A stretch of DNA of 64,000 nucleotides from Thermodesulfobacteriota bacterium. GTDB taxonomy: Bacteria > Desulfobacterota > QYQD01. Positions 51,198 to 60,061 of this stretch are shown here, in pieces (within the stretch, counting starts at the first letter, position 1; each line of letters starts with the position of its first letter). The position numbers were made by a program, and so were the translations under genes. The notes beneath the pieces were generated by a model. That model was not told the DNA's origin. It searched no databases and saw only the letters and a list, made by a program, of their open reading frames with translations. The stretch is taken from contig JAVHLC010000002.1 in assembly GCA_031082315.1 (NCBI GenBank), positions 1 through 64,000 on the forward strand, given 5' to 3'.

Positions 51198-51650
51198 ATG
51201 AAGATCTCGAGTATTATGGTAGCTATAGACTTTTCCGAATGTTCGGCCTCGGCGTTCAGGTATGCCCTGGACCTGGCTGTACTTTTTCCGGCCAAGGTAA
51301 TCTTACTTAATGTAATTGATACCCGGCATATCGAACGCATTGCTGAATTTACCGGCGCGCCATTAAAAGAAATCCGGGAAAAGATGATGCGCAGTGCAAA
51401 AACAGCGCTCAAAGATTTTATCAAAAAGTGGAATAACACCAAGGCGTCCTGTACCGCGGAAGTGGCCGCAGGCGTCCCATTCCACGAGATTGCCCTTAAA
51501 GCCAGGAAAGACAAGGTTGACTTGATCGTTATGGGCGGATATGGCCAGCATGGTAAGGGAGGACAGATAGACGAGATATTTTTCGGCAGTACTGCCGAAA
51601 AGGTAGTGCGTCTGTTGCCGTGTCCGGTCCTCTGCGTCCCGCAGATTTAA
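51198..51650 (+). CDS. Universal stress protein, single UspA domain
   Basis: This 150-residue protein starts MKISSIMVAIDFSECSASAF and ends with IVMGGYGQHGKGGQIDEIFF then GSTAEKVVRLLPCPVLCV, which fits the G-x2-G-x(9-10)-G-S/T ATP loop of nucleotide-binding UspA proteins. It stands alone, with GGAGG ahead of the ATG. It is distinct from the tandem stress protein at 10834, which lacks a clear ATP loop. Confidence 0.93.
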   Translation: MKISSIMVAIDFSECSASAFRYALDLAVLFPAKVILLNVIDTRHIERIAEFTGAPLKEIREKMMRSAKTALKDFIKKWNNTKASCTAEVAAGVPFHEIALKARKDKVDLIVMGGYGQHGKGGQIDEIFFGSTAEKVVRLLPCPVLCVPQI

Positions 51651-51820
51651 TTTCTTCATCGCCCGGGCAAGAGATGAAAAGAGGGCGGCTTATATGTGGA
51701 ACAAGCTATTTACCTGTCTGCGTGTCCGCACAGGCAGAAATAATCTGAAATAGTATAGCCCTTATCGGACATCCCTAAATAAATCCGGTATAAACCAAGA
51801 CTCATAAGTGGGGATGTCGG

Positions 51821-53110
51821 ATGACGACGGAGCAAAAGGTCATAAAGAATAAATTGGGTTTATTGATAATTATCGCGACTGCACCCACCGTGCTTTGTCT
51901 TCTCTTTCCTTTGTCCGCCTTTGCCGCCGGGTTTGCCATTCTTCAGCAGGGCACAGCGCCTATGGCGCAGGGAAATGCCTTTGCCGCCCAGGCGGACGAT
52001 CCTTCGGCCATCTTTTTCAATCCGGCCGGGATAAATCAGCTTAAGGGCACCCAAGTCTATCTGGGGGCTACAGCCATTGCCCCGCGAGCCGAGTATAAAG
52101 ATAGTCTGGGCACAAAAACCAGGACCGAATCGCAATTATATTCTCCTCCTCAATTCTATTTGACACACGAGCTTATGCCAAATCTGGCCTTAGGTCTGGG
52201 CGTATTTTCCCCTTTTGGGCTGGGGACGAAATGGGATGCCGGTTGGACCGGCCGCTATCTGGCCACAAGTTCTGATCTAGAGACCCTCAATATTAATCCG
52301 GTCCTCTCCTGGAGAGTATCTTCTGAATTATCCGTTGCCGGCGGCGCCAATATCATGCGCACAGAGGCCGATCTCAGAAGAAAGCTGAACCTGGGTACGC
52401 TTGGACTTCCCGACGGTGACCGGTTATTCAAGGGAGCAGACTACGGCTATGGGTACAACCTGGGTCTCATTTACCAATTGACTCCCGCCACAAATATTGG
52501 CCTTTCCTACCGGAGCGAGGTCAAGGTCAAGATTGATGGCGAGGCAGAATTCAGCGTGCCCGCGGCTGTAGCCCATCTCTTCCCGAGCGGCGGGGCTCAC
52601 AGCCGGTTAGTCTTTCCGCCTTCCCTGTTCGCCGGCATCGCCTACAAGGGGCTGTCCCCCTGGGTCTTTGAATGCGACCTTACCTGGACAGGCTGGTCCA
52701 CCTTTGAGGAATTAAGGGTTGACCTGGATAGACCGGTAGGCGCTGCCCAGACATCGGTATCGATTCAACCAAGGAACTGGAACGATGTGTTCGCCTATCG
52801 TTTCGGGGTTAATTATCGATGGGATAAGGCCACCACCATCCGGGCCGGTTATATTTTCGATGAATCCCCGGTTCCGGATGAGACTATGGATCCATCCATC
52901 CCGGATGCTGACCGGCATATATTTTGTCTGGGCGGGGATTATCGGCTCAAGGATTTTACTATTGGTATGGCCTACAACTACATCCTGGGCAAAAAACGGG
53001 ACAAGCACAATACCATTGGCGCAGACGTTGTGCCCGGTGACAACCGCACTAACGGGGAATACCAGCAGACCTCACATTCTCTGGCGGTTAGTATCTCCTA
53101 CAGCTTTTGA
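51821..53110 (+). CDS. FadL/OmpP1/TodX-family outer-membrane transporter
   Basis: This 429-residue beta-barrel has a signal peptide (LGLLIIIATAPTVLCLLFPL, cleavage near SAFAA) and the FadL signature next to it (FAILQQGTAPMAQGNAFAAQ, then DDPSAIFFNPAGINQL). The rest alternates polar and hydrophobic residues as in barrels, ending with the aromatic VSISYSF. FadL-type porins import fatty acids or aromatic hydrocarbons. It is convergent with, and overlaps by 13 bp, the enolase-superfamily gene. Confidence 0.92.
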   Translation: MTTEQKVIKNKLGLLIIIATAPTVLCLLFPLSAFAAGFAILQQGTAPMAQGNAFAAQADDPSAIFFNPAGINQLKGTQVYLGATAIAPRAEYKDSLGTKTRTESQLYSPPQFYLTHELMPNLALGLGVFSPFGLGTKWDAGWTGRYLATSSDLETLNINPVLSWRVSSELSVAGGANIMRTEADLRRKLNLGTLGLPDGDRLFKGADYGYGYNLGLIYQLTPATNIGLSYRSEVKVKIDGEAEFSVPAAVAHLFPSGGAHSRLVFPPSLFAGIAYKGLSPWVFECDLTWTGWSTFEELRVDLDRPVGAAQTSVSIQPRNWNDVFAYRFGVNYRWDKATTIRAGYIFDESPVPDETMDPSIPDADRHIFCLGGDYRLKDFTIGMAYNYILGKKRDKHNTIGADVVPGDNRTNGEYQQTSHSLAVSISYSF

Positions 53111-54237
53111 AAAGTTATCTGTTGCACGGCATATTGTTTCAATACGTCTTCCCGTACGGTAATGCCTAACCCCGGGCCCTTAAGCGAAGGCGCCCTGCCC
53201 CCCTTGCCGAAGACCAGATCTTCCTGGACGATATCTTCTTTCAGAAGCAGGGAAGAGAAGGAACCCTCGATATAGACGAGTTCATCAAAACACTGGGCAA
53301 AGTGCCGGCCTGCCGCCGAGAGGATGCCTGTTTCGCCGACATGACTCCCGAGCATGGCTCTTATACCCGTTTTACGGCCTATCTCCAATATCCTGGAAGC
53401 ATTTTGGAAACCGCCGCATTTTGAGAGACGAATATCAAAAATTTCACAGGCCTTCATTTCCGCCAGACGTTTGGCATCGGCGACACTACAGAGCGATTCG
53501 TCGGCAATAATGGGAACGCCGGTGCTTTCGGAAACCTTCTTAAGGCCTTTAAAGTCTTCCTTGGTTACCGGCTGCTCTACGGCCGAAATCCCGTATCTTT
53601 TCATCTCCTCGATCTTCCGGATAGCCTCGTCGGCCGTCCATGCACAATTAGCATCCACCCGGATATCGATGTCGCTTCCCAGAATTTTACGGGCCAATTC
53701 CAGACGGGCCAGGTCTGACTCGTTGCCCACCTTTAATTTGAGAAATCTCATCTCCCTCTGTTTGACCATGAGGAGAAAAGCTTCAAACTTGTCCAAAGGT
53801 AATAGAGAAACTACAGCGCTGTAAGTAAGCTGCTTCTGTTTACATTCTAGACTGATTATTTCAAATATAGGCTGCTGCCATGCCTTTCCGACCGCGTCCA
53901 GCAACGCAGTTTCAAGGGCACAAACCGCTGAGGGGTTTTTGCATGCGTCATCCTGCGCAGACAGCGCGTCAAGAAACTCGCGCACACTTAGCGGGTCCGG
54001 GTAAACGTGCCCGGCAAGCATGGGGACAAGACCTTTTTCAAGAAATGCAATGTTCCCGCTTATGCTTTCTCCGGTTACATAGCCTCTGGGAGTCCCTTCG
54101 CCATAACCGGAGAGACCCGTTTCCGTCTCTGCCCGCACGACGAGAGACTCCGAGCACTCCCGGACAGCCAGGCTATGTTTGACCGGGAACAAAAACGGGA
54201 TGCGGAGATGAAAGATGTCCAGCGCCTTTAACCTCAT
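53098..54237 (-). CDS. Mandelate racemase/muconate lactonizing family enzyme
   Basis: This 379-residue enolase-superfamily enzyme shows an N-terminal capping domain and a C-terminal barrel with the Lys pair FLKLKVG, metal ligands in VDANCAWT, VEQPV and ADESL, and a Lys in IRLSKCGGF. These residues fit the dipeptide-epimerase/muconate-lactonizing/OSBS subgroup; the substrate is not predictable from context. GGGGAG precedes the ATG at 54237. Its first 65 bases overlap the end of the acyltransferase gene, so the two are co-transcribed. Confidence 0.88.
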   Translation of the reverse strand: MRLKALDIFHLRIPFLFPVKHSLAVRECSESLVVRAETETGLSGYGEGTPRGYVTGESISGNIAFLEKGLVPMLAGHVYPDPLSVREFLDALSAQDDACKNPSAVCALETALLDAVGKAWQQPIFEIISLECKQKQLTYSAVVSLLPLDKFEAFLLMVKQREMRFLKLKVGNESDLARLELARKILGSDIDIRVDANCAWTADEAIRKIEEMKRYGISAVEQPVTKEDFKGLKKVSESTGVPIIADESLCSVADAKRLAEMKACEIFDIRLSKCGGFQNASRILEIGRKTGIRAMLGSHVGETGILSAAGRHFAQCFDELVYIEGSFSSLLLKEDIVQEDLVFGKGGRAPSLKGPGLGITVREDVLKQYAVQQITFQKL

Positions 54238-55183
54238 CAGTCTCCCCCATGACTCCCTGCAGTAGCGGTCTTAAAAACAGGCCGGCCTGTTTCCATTGAT
54301 ACCATTGCTCGGGATAGGTGTAAATATAATTCTCCAGGACGGACAAGGCCCTTTCGGCTATAGAAAAGCCTTGTTTTGTCTCATTGTCTTTAGTTACATC
54401 ATGAAATTCCAGGACATAGGTGCCGTTCCACCCACGTTTTAAGAGTGCGAAGATCACCGGGGACTGATATTTCCTCTGTAGTGCATCCAGGGTCCTGTCC
54501 ACCGGCAAGGTAACTCCCAGAAACTCTATACTTCTATCTTTGTGCGGTCTCCACGCCTCGAACTCATCACATTCGGTAAGAAGTATTCTATTCTCCTTGA
54601 GTGTCCTGAGCGTAGCAAATGATATATTTTCAGAATCGGGATCCAGCACTTGAACACCGTGTTGTCTGGTTAGTTCCAGCGTGGCCTCTTTGAGCCTTCT
54701 GGTCTTGAAACGGACGATCATAGCCAGGGGATAGTTGCGCAGGGCCAGAGTTGCAGGCATGAACTCCACTGCTCCAAAATGACCGGTCACCAGGATAACA
54801 CCCCGGCCTTTTTTAAGGGCCGCATCGAGCAGTCCCTGATTTCTCAGGCGTATATTTTGGAATATGAAGGAACGCAGCCACTTATAGTTAGAATAAGGCA
54901 TCAACAACTTTTCATGGTAATGGGTGAAAATCCCCTTAATCGTCAATTCGATTGTTCTTTCTATTTCTTTGGGGTGACATCTTCCTTCAAATATGGCTGC
55001 TATGGTATTTTCGATGGCTTTTCGTTCCCCCTTATTGAGTGCATAATATATACACCCCAAAAAGCACAAATAGGCCCGCGAGAGGGCCAGGGGAAGAAAG
55101 CGGACTATATAAGTATTAATCCGCCATTGCAAAAACCTGCTCAGTCCGACCTTGCCGAATATGCGTTTGCCTGTTCCTTTCAT
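54173..55183 (-). CDS. LpxL/HtrB-type lipid A acyltransferase
   Basis: This 336-residue inner-membrane acyltransferase of the lysophospholipid/lipid A acyltransferase family carries the catalytic HX4E motif in VTGHFGAVEFMPA, with LALRNYPLAMIVRFKTRRLK, a later DRTLDALQRKYQSPVIFALL segment and EQWYQWKQAG near the end. It would add a secondary acyl chain to lipid A or a related glycolipid. The C-terminus overlaps the next gene by 65 bp and its last 20 residues are not conserved in type. The Kdo genes lie 4 kb away. Confidence 0.88.
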   Translation of the reverse strand: MKGTGKRIFGKVGLSRFLQWRINTYIVRFLPLALSRAYLCFLGCIYYALNKGERKAIENTIAAIFEGRCHPKEIERTIELTIKGIFTHYHEKLLMPYSNYKWLRSFIFQNIRLRNQGLLDAALKKGRGVILVTGHFGAVEFMPATLALRNYPLAMIVRFKTRRLKEATLELTRQHGVQVLDPDSENISFATLRTLKENRILLTECDEFEAWRPHKDRSIEFLGVTLPVDRTLDALQRKYQSPVIFALLKRGWNGTYVLEFHDVTKDNETKQGFSIAERALSVLENYIYTYPEQWYQWKQAGLFLRPLLQGVMGETDEVKGAGHLSSPHPVFVPGQT

Positions 55184-55574
55184 GGTGAATACCTCCCGCG
55201 TAATATTTTTAATAGGCCATTATCCAAAAAAATTGGATTGAACGTAGGTATTAGCAATATTGATGACAAAAGGTATGACAGTGTGTTTTTTGACGGGAGA
55301 CGATTATTAGCATTAGCAGCAGAGTTGGTCATCGGCCTCGACCGCACTAAAGGTACATCTGATTGACCTTCGCTAAGTGTAGAGAGGCTTTGAGTGAGAC
55401 TGCACGAGAAAAGAAGTTAATCGCTTAGCTGTAAGAAGCACTCAAACGCTGAATATGCTTATCACATAATAAAACGAAAAAAAAGAGTTTTTACGATAGG
55501 GGCAGGGCTACGTCAAAGTCAGGCCAGCGAGTGATATTATGGCGGGAAAACAACAAATTAAAGGAGATGTTGAA
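55184..55574. other. Gap between the acyltransferase and hybrid kinase genes
   Basis: The plus-strand frame ending at 55366 codes for a protein-like tail (IGLNVGISNIDDKRYDSVFF, then DGRRLLALAAELVIGLDR) with no plausible start, and may be a gene remnant. The rest (55370-55574) is AT-rich with no gene, tRNA or clear repeat seen. Confidence 0.3.
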
Positions 55575-58319
55575 CTAGTTATGCAAGACGTCCCCTGAGT
55601 CAATACCTTTGCGGACTGCCTGGGTAAGTTTTTCAAGATTATACGGCTTTGGGATAAAGCCACATACCCCACCCTGCAGCTCTTGCATAGCTTCATGGTC
55701 AAGACCGTAACCGGTGCAAATGATCACCTTCACACCCGGATTAATCTCCTTAAGCCGTTTGTAAGTATCTTTCCCCGACAGGTTCGGCATCATGAAATCC
55801 AAAATAACCAGGGCAATCGCATCCTTCGCAGATTTATATATGTCAACGGCCTCAAGGCCATCTTTGGCCAATAGCACATTATAGCCGTGAAAAGTGAGCA
55901 CCTTTTCTCCCAGTTCCCTGTTGTATTGTTCATCATCTACCAGCAATATCGTTTCTCTGCCTTCAACCTTTACCGTATGTTCTGTTGCCGCTTGTTCAAC
56001 AGCTTCGATGTCGGCCTCCGGGAAAAGCAATTCAAAGGTGCTTCCTTTTCCAATCTTGCTATCCACATGGATATGGCCTTTGAGACCCTTGACGATTCCG
56101 TGGACTACTGCCAACCCCAACCCTGTGCCCTTTCCCAGCGGTTTAGTCGTAAAAAACGGATCGAAAATTTTACCTAACTTATTTTCGTCAATACCCGGCC
56201 CGGTGTCAGATATGCTGATTTTCATGTATCTCCCGTGTGCGACAGAGGGATAGTGTGTGTCGTAACCATTAGTTATCGTACAAATTTCCGTTTTAATGCC
56301 TAGTACTCCGCCATCAGGCATTACGTCACGGGCGTTGAGACAGATATTGAGCATGGCCTGCTGTAGTTGGGTGGCATCCCCCAGAATGGTAGCCGGGCTG
56401 GCATCTAGCCGCAGTTGGATCTCCACTCTTTTATCAATAACGTTTTCTAACAACCGTACTGTTTCCAGGATAATTTCATTAACATCAACCGCCGCCAAGT
56501 TTTGAATCTGGCCTCCCCGGCTGAAAGTGAGCATTTTTTTGACCAGATCTGCGGCCCTTAAGCTCGACTTTTCTATAACGTCGAGACTTTTTTGGGCATC
56601 CATATCTTGAACCTGCTGTTTCAGAAGGGCAGTATACCCCAGGATACTAGTCAGAATATTATTGAAGTCGTGGGCGATCCCACCGGCCATAGTCCCTACG
56701 CATTCCATTTTTTGGGCCTGGTACAATTGCCGTTCCAATTTCTTTATATGACTGATATCAGTTACTATGGCAAAACTGCCTTTACATGACCCCTCCTCCA
56801 TTAAGGGCACACTACTGATTATGGCTGAAATCTGCCCACCGTCTTTACTCCTCAAGTCCATCATTCCCTGGGCAACGAAACCAGCCTTGTTTTGGTCAAG
56901 CAGCCCATTGAGAATTTTCTCATTCACCCCATCCACGTAGCGGTGAATATTCTGGCCCATGAGATGTCCATTGGTAAAGATTTCTGACATTCGCCGATTG
57001 GCCAGAATCAAGTTGTCTTTATCGTCCAGGACCCAGATGCCATCATGGGCATTCTCTATCAACTGTCGATATCTTCTTTCGGATTCGGCAAGTTTCCTGT
57101 AGAGATTGCTATTGTTCAGGGCCATGGCGATCTGGTTGGCAAAACTCGTCAAAAACTCCCTATCAGGAAATGACACATTCAGACTATCCTGGACTTGATC
57201 ACCTATTAATACGCCAAGTATTTTACCCTGAGCGGCCAGAGGGACCAGAATGAACGCTTTGGGTTTAAATTTTCTGACGAGTGGATTATCTTTATTCAAT
57301 GCCGATCCTGCCACATCTTCCACAAAGACAGGCTCGTTCCGGGCCGCAGTTCGGGCAATAATGTTATCTATTTTGGATAAGGATACCGTGTAATCCTTGA
57401 TCTCTGAAAAATCTTCCGGCGAGACGCCGACAGCATGTACCAGAGAAAGGGCCTGTTTCTCTTCGTCCACGATAAAGATAGCCGCCCTGTCCAGCCGGGC
57501 CACCTTGACCAGAAGCTTTAAAATCAAATCAAACAGACGTTCTGTATCCAGGGTAGAAAGGATCGCTGTGCTCACTTCCTGAAGGCTTAAGAGCTGGTCG
57601 ATCTTGTTCTTAAGTTGAATATTTAGCCTGTGTACCTCGTCATATTTCTTCTTTATTAATTCTTTGTCTCTTTCCAGCTCGCTGATGCTGTTTTCCAGAA
57701 CCTGCCGTGCGAGGTTGGCCTTGAAAAAATACTCTTTAAGAAGAGATTTCTTTCTCCATGTTATGTGGTATTCGCAATACTCGTCACCCTTAAAAAAGCA
57801 CCTGGTCTCTTCAAGACGTGCTGGCGGCAGACCCCAGATGACAGGGAGGGCAGTGTATGTGCCCTTATTTACTGAACAGAAGTCTTCGGAAAGGGGAACA
57901 TTATGGAACCAGCGTAGCTGCAGGAGGGCTTCTTTATTAGTTAGTTTGACTGTGCGAATGGTCTTACTCAGGTTAAACTTATCATTTAAGGCCTGGATAT
58001 TACTGATAGCCTGTTTTGGGCTTCCAAGGACGGAAAAAAGGATTTTTTGTATGTATCCCAGACGTTTTTTGATCACCGAATCAAAGCCGATCTTGAATAT
58101 AACATCATCGCCCAGGAGCCGTTTGGCATTTCCATACATATTAATCAATACATGGCTGGATACCCAGTTGTTCGGGTCCATGAGGAAGTCTTTGCCATCC
58201 GGAAGGTTATCCACTTCCGGGCCTAGCTGTTGAAGCAGCTTATCTACAAGCCCCGGAGCGTAGTCTTCAAAATATCTAATGGCGACCGCTGTGTTGATAC
58301 AGCTATGGTGTTTTTCCAT
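55575..58319 (-). CDS. Hybrid sensor histidine kinase with V4R-like sensor, GAF and PAS
   Basis: This protein of about 914 residues has, in order, an N-terminal sensory region ending in a V4R-like motif (TRCFFKGDEYCEYHITW, about 190-205), a coiled coil, a GAF domain (about 255-410), a PAS domain (about 425-540), HisKA with an intact H box (GGIAHDFNNILTSILGY), an HATPase domain (NICLNARDVM, DTGPGI, KGTGLGLAVVHGI) and a C-terminal receiver (Asp in ALVILDFMMPNLSG). There is no membrane helix, so it senses cytosolic signals. Start is uncertain: ATG 58319 (MEKHHSC), ATG 58331 or TTG 58349. It is divergent from a Cys-cluster protein. Confidence 0.9.
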   Translation of the reverse strand: MEKHHSCINTAVAIRYFEDYAPGLVDKLLQQLGPEVDNLPDGKDFLMDPNNWVSSHVLINMYGNAKRLLGDDVIFKIGFDSVIKKRLGYIQKILFSVLGSPKQAISNIQALNDKFNLSKTIRTVKLTNKEALLQLRWFHNVPLSEDFCSVNKGTYTALPVIWGLPPARLEETRCFFKGDEYCEYHITWRKKSLLKEYFFKANLARQVLENSISELERDKELIKKKYDEVHRLNIQLKNKIDQLLSLQEVSTAILSTLDTERLFDLILKLLVKVARLDRAAIFIVDEEKQALSLVHAVGVSPEDFSEIKDYTVSLSKIDNIIARTAARNEPVFVEDVAGSALNKDNPLVRKFKPKAFILVPLAAQGKILGVLIGDQVQDSLNVSFPDREFLTSFANQIAMALNNSNLYRKLAESERRYRQLIENAHDGIWVLDDKDNLILANRRMSEIFTNGHLMGQNIHRYVDGVNEKILNGLLDQNKAGFVAQGMMDLRSKDGGQISAIISSVPLMEEGSCKGSFAIVTDISHIKKLERQLYQAQKMECVGTMAGGIAHDFNNILTSILGYTALLKQQVQDMDAQKSLDVIEKSSLRAADLVKKMLTFSRGGQIQNLAAVDVNEIILETVRLLENVIDKRVEIQLRLDASPATILGDATQLQQAMLNICLNARDVMPDGGVLGIKTEICTITNGYDTHYPSVAHGRYMKISISDTGPGIDENKLGKIFDPFFTTKPLGKGTGLGLAVVHGIVKGLKGHIHVDSKIGKGSTFELLFPEADIEAVEQAATEHTVKVEGRETILLVDDEQYNRELGEKVLTFHGYNVLLAKDGLEAVDIYKSAKDAIALVILDFMMPNLSGKDTYKRLKEINPGVKVIICTGYGLDHEAMQELQGGVCGFIPKPYNLEKLTQAVRKGIDSGDVLHN

Positions 58320-58442
58320 ACCCACCTGCATAGCTATGCCGTTAAACAACCGTTCCAGTATATTCTCATTTATAATTATAATATACTGCTTTTACCTCGA
58401 CCGACTCAATATAAAAACATATCGTTCAATCTTTAACTTTTC

Positions 58443-59030
58443 ATGATAGTATTTAAGGAAAATGCCCGAATAAAGCAAAGATATAAATCTTCCGTGGCTA
58501 TCGACAAGGTATTACTTATAGAGCAATATCTGAGGACCGAGCGGATTCTCAGGGAATTCTTTGACCGCTACACTGTGTCCGTATGTGTGGGCTATTGTGT
58601 GGAAAATGAGGAGGAACGGGATTGCTGTATAGATCAGACTCCACGCATCACCGAAATCAAGGTCAACAGCATCGCATCAGATATCTCTATCCTGAGGGCC
58701 ACAAAATATCCCCTGACCAGAGGGAAAGGATGCGGATACCTGACCTCCACCGGTTGTTTCTTAAACGAATACAGGTCTCCGGTCTGCAATACCTTTGTGT
58801 GCCAGGTATTGGTGGATCATCTAAACTTAATCAGTAATGGGCTGGGACAGCAATTGAGACAGATTGAAAGGTTATCCGTGGCAATATTCAAGGGATTTCC
58901 TGAGGCAGCGAACGAAAAGATTCAGGAGCTTGAAGAGAAAACTTCTGCTCTTTCAGGGGCGCTGAATGCTATCTTGCCGTCAGGGGTTAATACCTGGGAA
59001 TATGTTATGAAACTATCAGGGCAGAAATGA
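58443..59030 (+). CDS. YkgJ-like cysteine-cluster protein
   Basis: This 195-residue soluble protein has Cys pairs spread through the first 125 residues: SVCVGYCVENEEERDCCIDQ, then GKGCGYLTSTGCFLNEYRSP and VCNTFVCQ. The GC-x-L-x4-R-P-x-C-x3-VC spacing resembles the zinc/iron-binding YkgJ family. The C-terminal third is a coiled coil. No ribosome site stands out ahead of the ATG. It shares a 90-bp AT-rich promoter region with the divergent hybrid kinase, suggesting joint control. Confidence 0.6.
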   Translation: MIVFKENARIKQRYKSSVAIDKVLLIEQYLRTERILREFFDRYTVSVCVGYCVENEEERDCCIDQTPRITEIKVNSIASDISILRATKYPLTRGKGCGYLTSTGCFLNEYRSPVCNTFVCQVLVDHLNLISNGLGQQLRQIERLSVAIFKGFPEAANEKIQELEEKTSALSGALNAILPSGVNTWEYVMKLSGQK

Positions 59031-59087
59031 CTAATTGCGCAACATTAAACCTTAAACCTTCATGATCTTGTAAAAAGTCAAAATTAC

Positions 59088-59166
59088 CGCAGAGGTCGCC
59101 GAGAACGCCGAGATAACATATTAAACAGTTTAAAGTTTTTCTCTGTGGGCTCTGCGTACTCAGCGG
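59088..59166. repeat. CGCAGAGG/CTCTGTGG family repeat
   Basis: TACCGCAGAGGTCGCCGAG and TTTCTCTGTGGGCTCTGCGT form loose inverted arms in the gap between convergent genes. It is the same type as the repeats at 20690, 22225 and 46880, and may serve as a bidirectional terminator. Confidence 0.5.
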
Positions 59167-59193
59167 TGAAAAGGCTTTTTAACGAATCCACCT

Positions 59194-59937
59194 TTATCGG
59201 CTCTCTGCCAACATCACCTCTCTGACCCGCTCTAAATCCGCGGGGGTATCCACCTCGATGGAATCGTGCGGGGTCAGAACGACCTTAATCCGGTAGCCGT
59301 GTTCGAGGGCGCGGAGCTGTTCCAGCCTTTCAGATGCCTCCCAGACCCCCACGGGCAGTGCGACAAAGCGCGTGAGGAAACTCTTGCGGTACGCATAGAA
59401 ACCGAGGTGCTTGTAGTAGTCAGGTGGCGCGCCTTCTCCGCGAAAAAACGGGATGGTGGCCCTGGAAAAATAAAGGGCATAACCATCCCGGTCAAATACG
59501 GTCTTTACGTGATTGGGATCGGTAAGCTCCTCAGGCCGCACGATCTTATAGATAAGGGTGGACATGGGGATGGCTTTATCGCCCAAGAGGGGCGCGGTGA
59601 GGTCTTTGATAATCTCAGGCGGGAACAAAGGCTGATCGCCCTGGATATTGACGACGATGTCCTCATCGGCCAGGGATAACTTATCCGCGGCCTCAGCGAT
59701 CCGGTCTGTGCCGGAGGGGTGGCCGACAGCAGTCATGACCGCCTCGCCGCCAAACCCGAGCACAGCATCATAGATGCGTTCATCATCCGTAGCCGCGACC
59801 ACCTTGGCCACTTCCTGCACCTGTTTGGCCCGCTCATAGACATGCTGGATCATGGGCTTTCCAAAGATGTCGGCCAGGGGCTTCCCGGGGAAGCGCGTCG
59901 ATGGGTAGCGGGCCGGAATTATGGCCACGATTTTCAC
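59194..59937 (-). CDS. kdsB: 3-deoxy-manno-octulosonate cytidylyltransferase
   Basis: This 247-residue enzyme couples CTP to Kdo, or here probably 8-amino-Kdo, giving the CMP-sugar used for the lipopolysaccharide core. KIVAIIPARYPSTRFPGKPL is the nucleotide-binding start; NIQGDQPLFPPEII and YKHLGFYAYRKSFL are family motifs, and DSIEVDTPADLERV ends the protein. GTG start at 59937. It lies downstream of kdnA and kdnB on the same strand, the gene set that makes Kdo8N in Shewanella. Confidence 0.95.
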   Translation of the reverse strand: MKIVAIIPARYPSTRFPGKPLADIFGKPMIQHVYERAKQVQEVAKVVAATDDERIYDAVLGFGGEAVMTAVGHPSGTDRIAEAADKLSLADEDIVVNIQGDQPLFPPEIIKDLTAPLLGDKAIPMSTLIYKIVRPEELTDPNHVKTVFDRDGYALYFSRATIPFFRGEGAPPDYYKHLGFYAYRKSFLTRFVALPVGVWEASERLEQLRALEHGYRIKVVLTPHDSIEVDTPADLERVREVMLAESR

Positions 59938-59942
59938 CCGAA

Positions 59943-60022
59943 AATCCCCCTGTATCCCCCTTTTCCAAAGGGGGACTTAATGGATGTCCCCCCCTTTACT
60001 AAAGGGGGGTGAGGGGGGATTA
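59943..60022. repeat. CCCTTT/AAAGGG palindrome pair between kdsB and kdnA
   Basis: TATCCCCCTTTTCCAAAGGG and TCCCCCCCTTTACTAAAGGG, then TGAGGGGGGATT, form two adjacent palindromes like those at 9546 and 44371. The pair lies immediately ahead of the kdsB start and separates it from kdnA by 124 bp. Confidence 0.7.
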
Positions 60023-60061
60023 TTTTCATTGTCCTTTGTCCGCCGCTGGCGGATGCGCGTT

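Noticed and set aside
54779-55366. 195-codon plus-strand frame
   Set aside because: Most of it is antisense to the acyltransferase gene. Only its last 50 codons look protein-like, and these have no start, so I noted them as a possible remnant.
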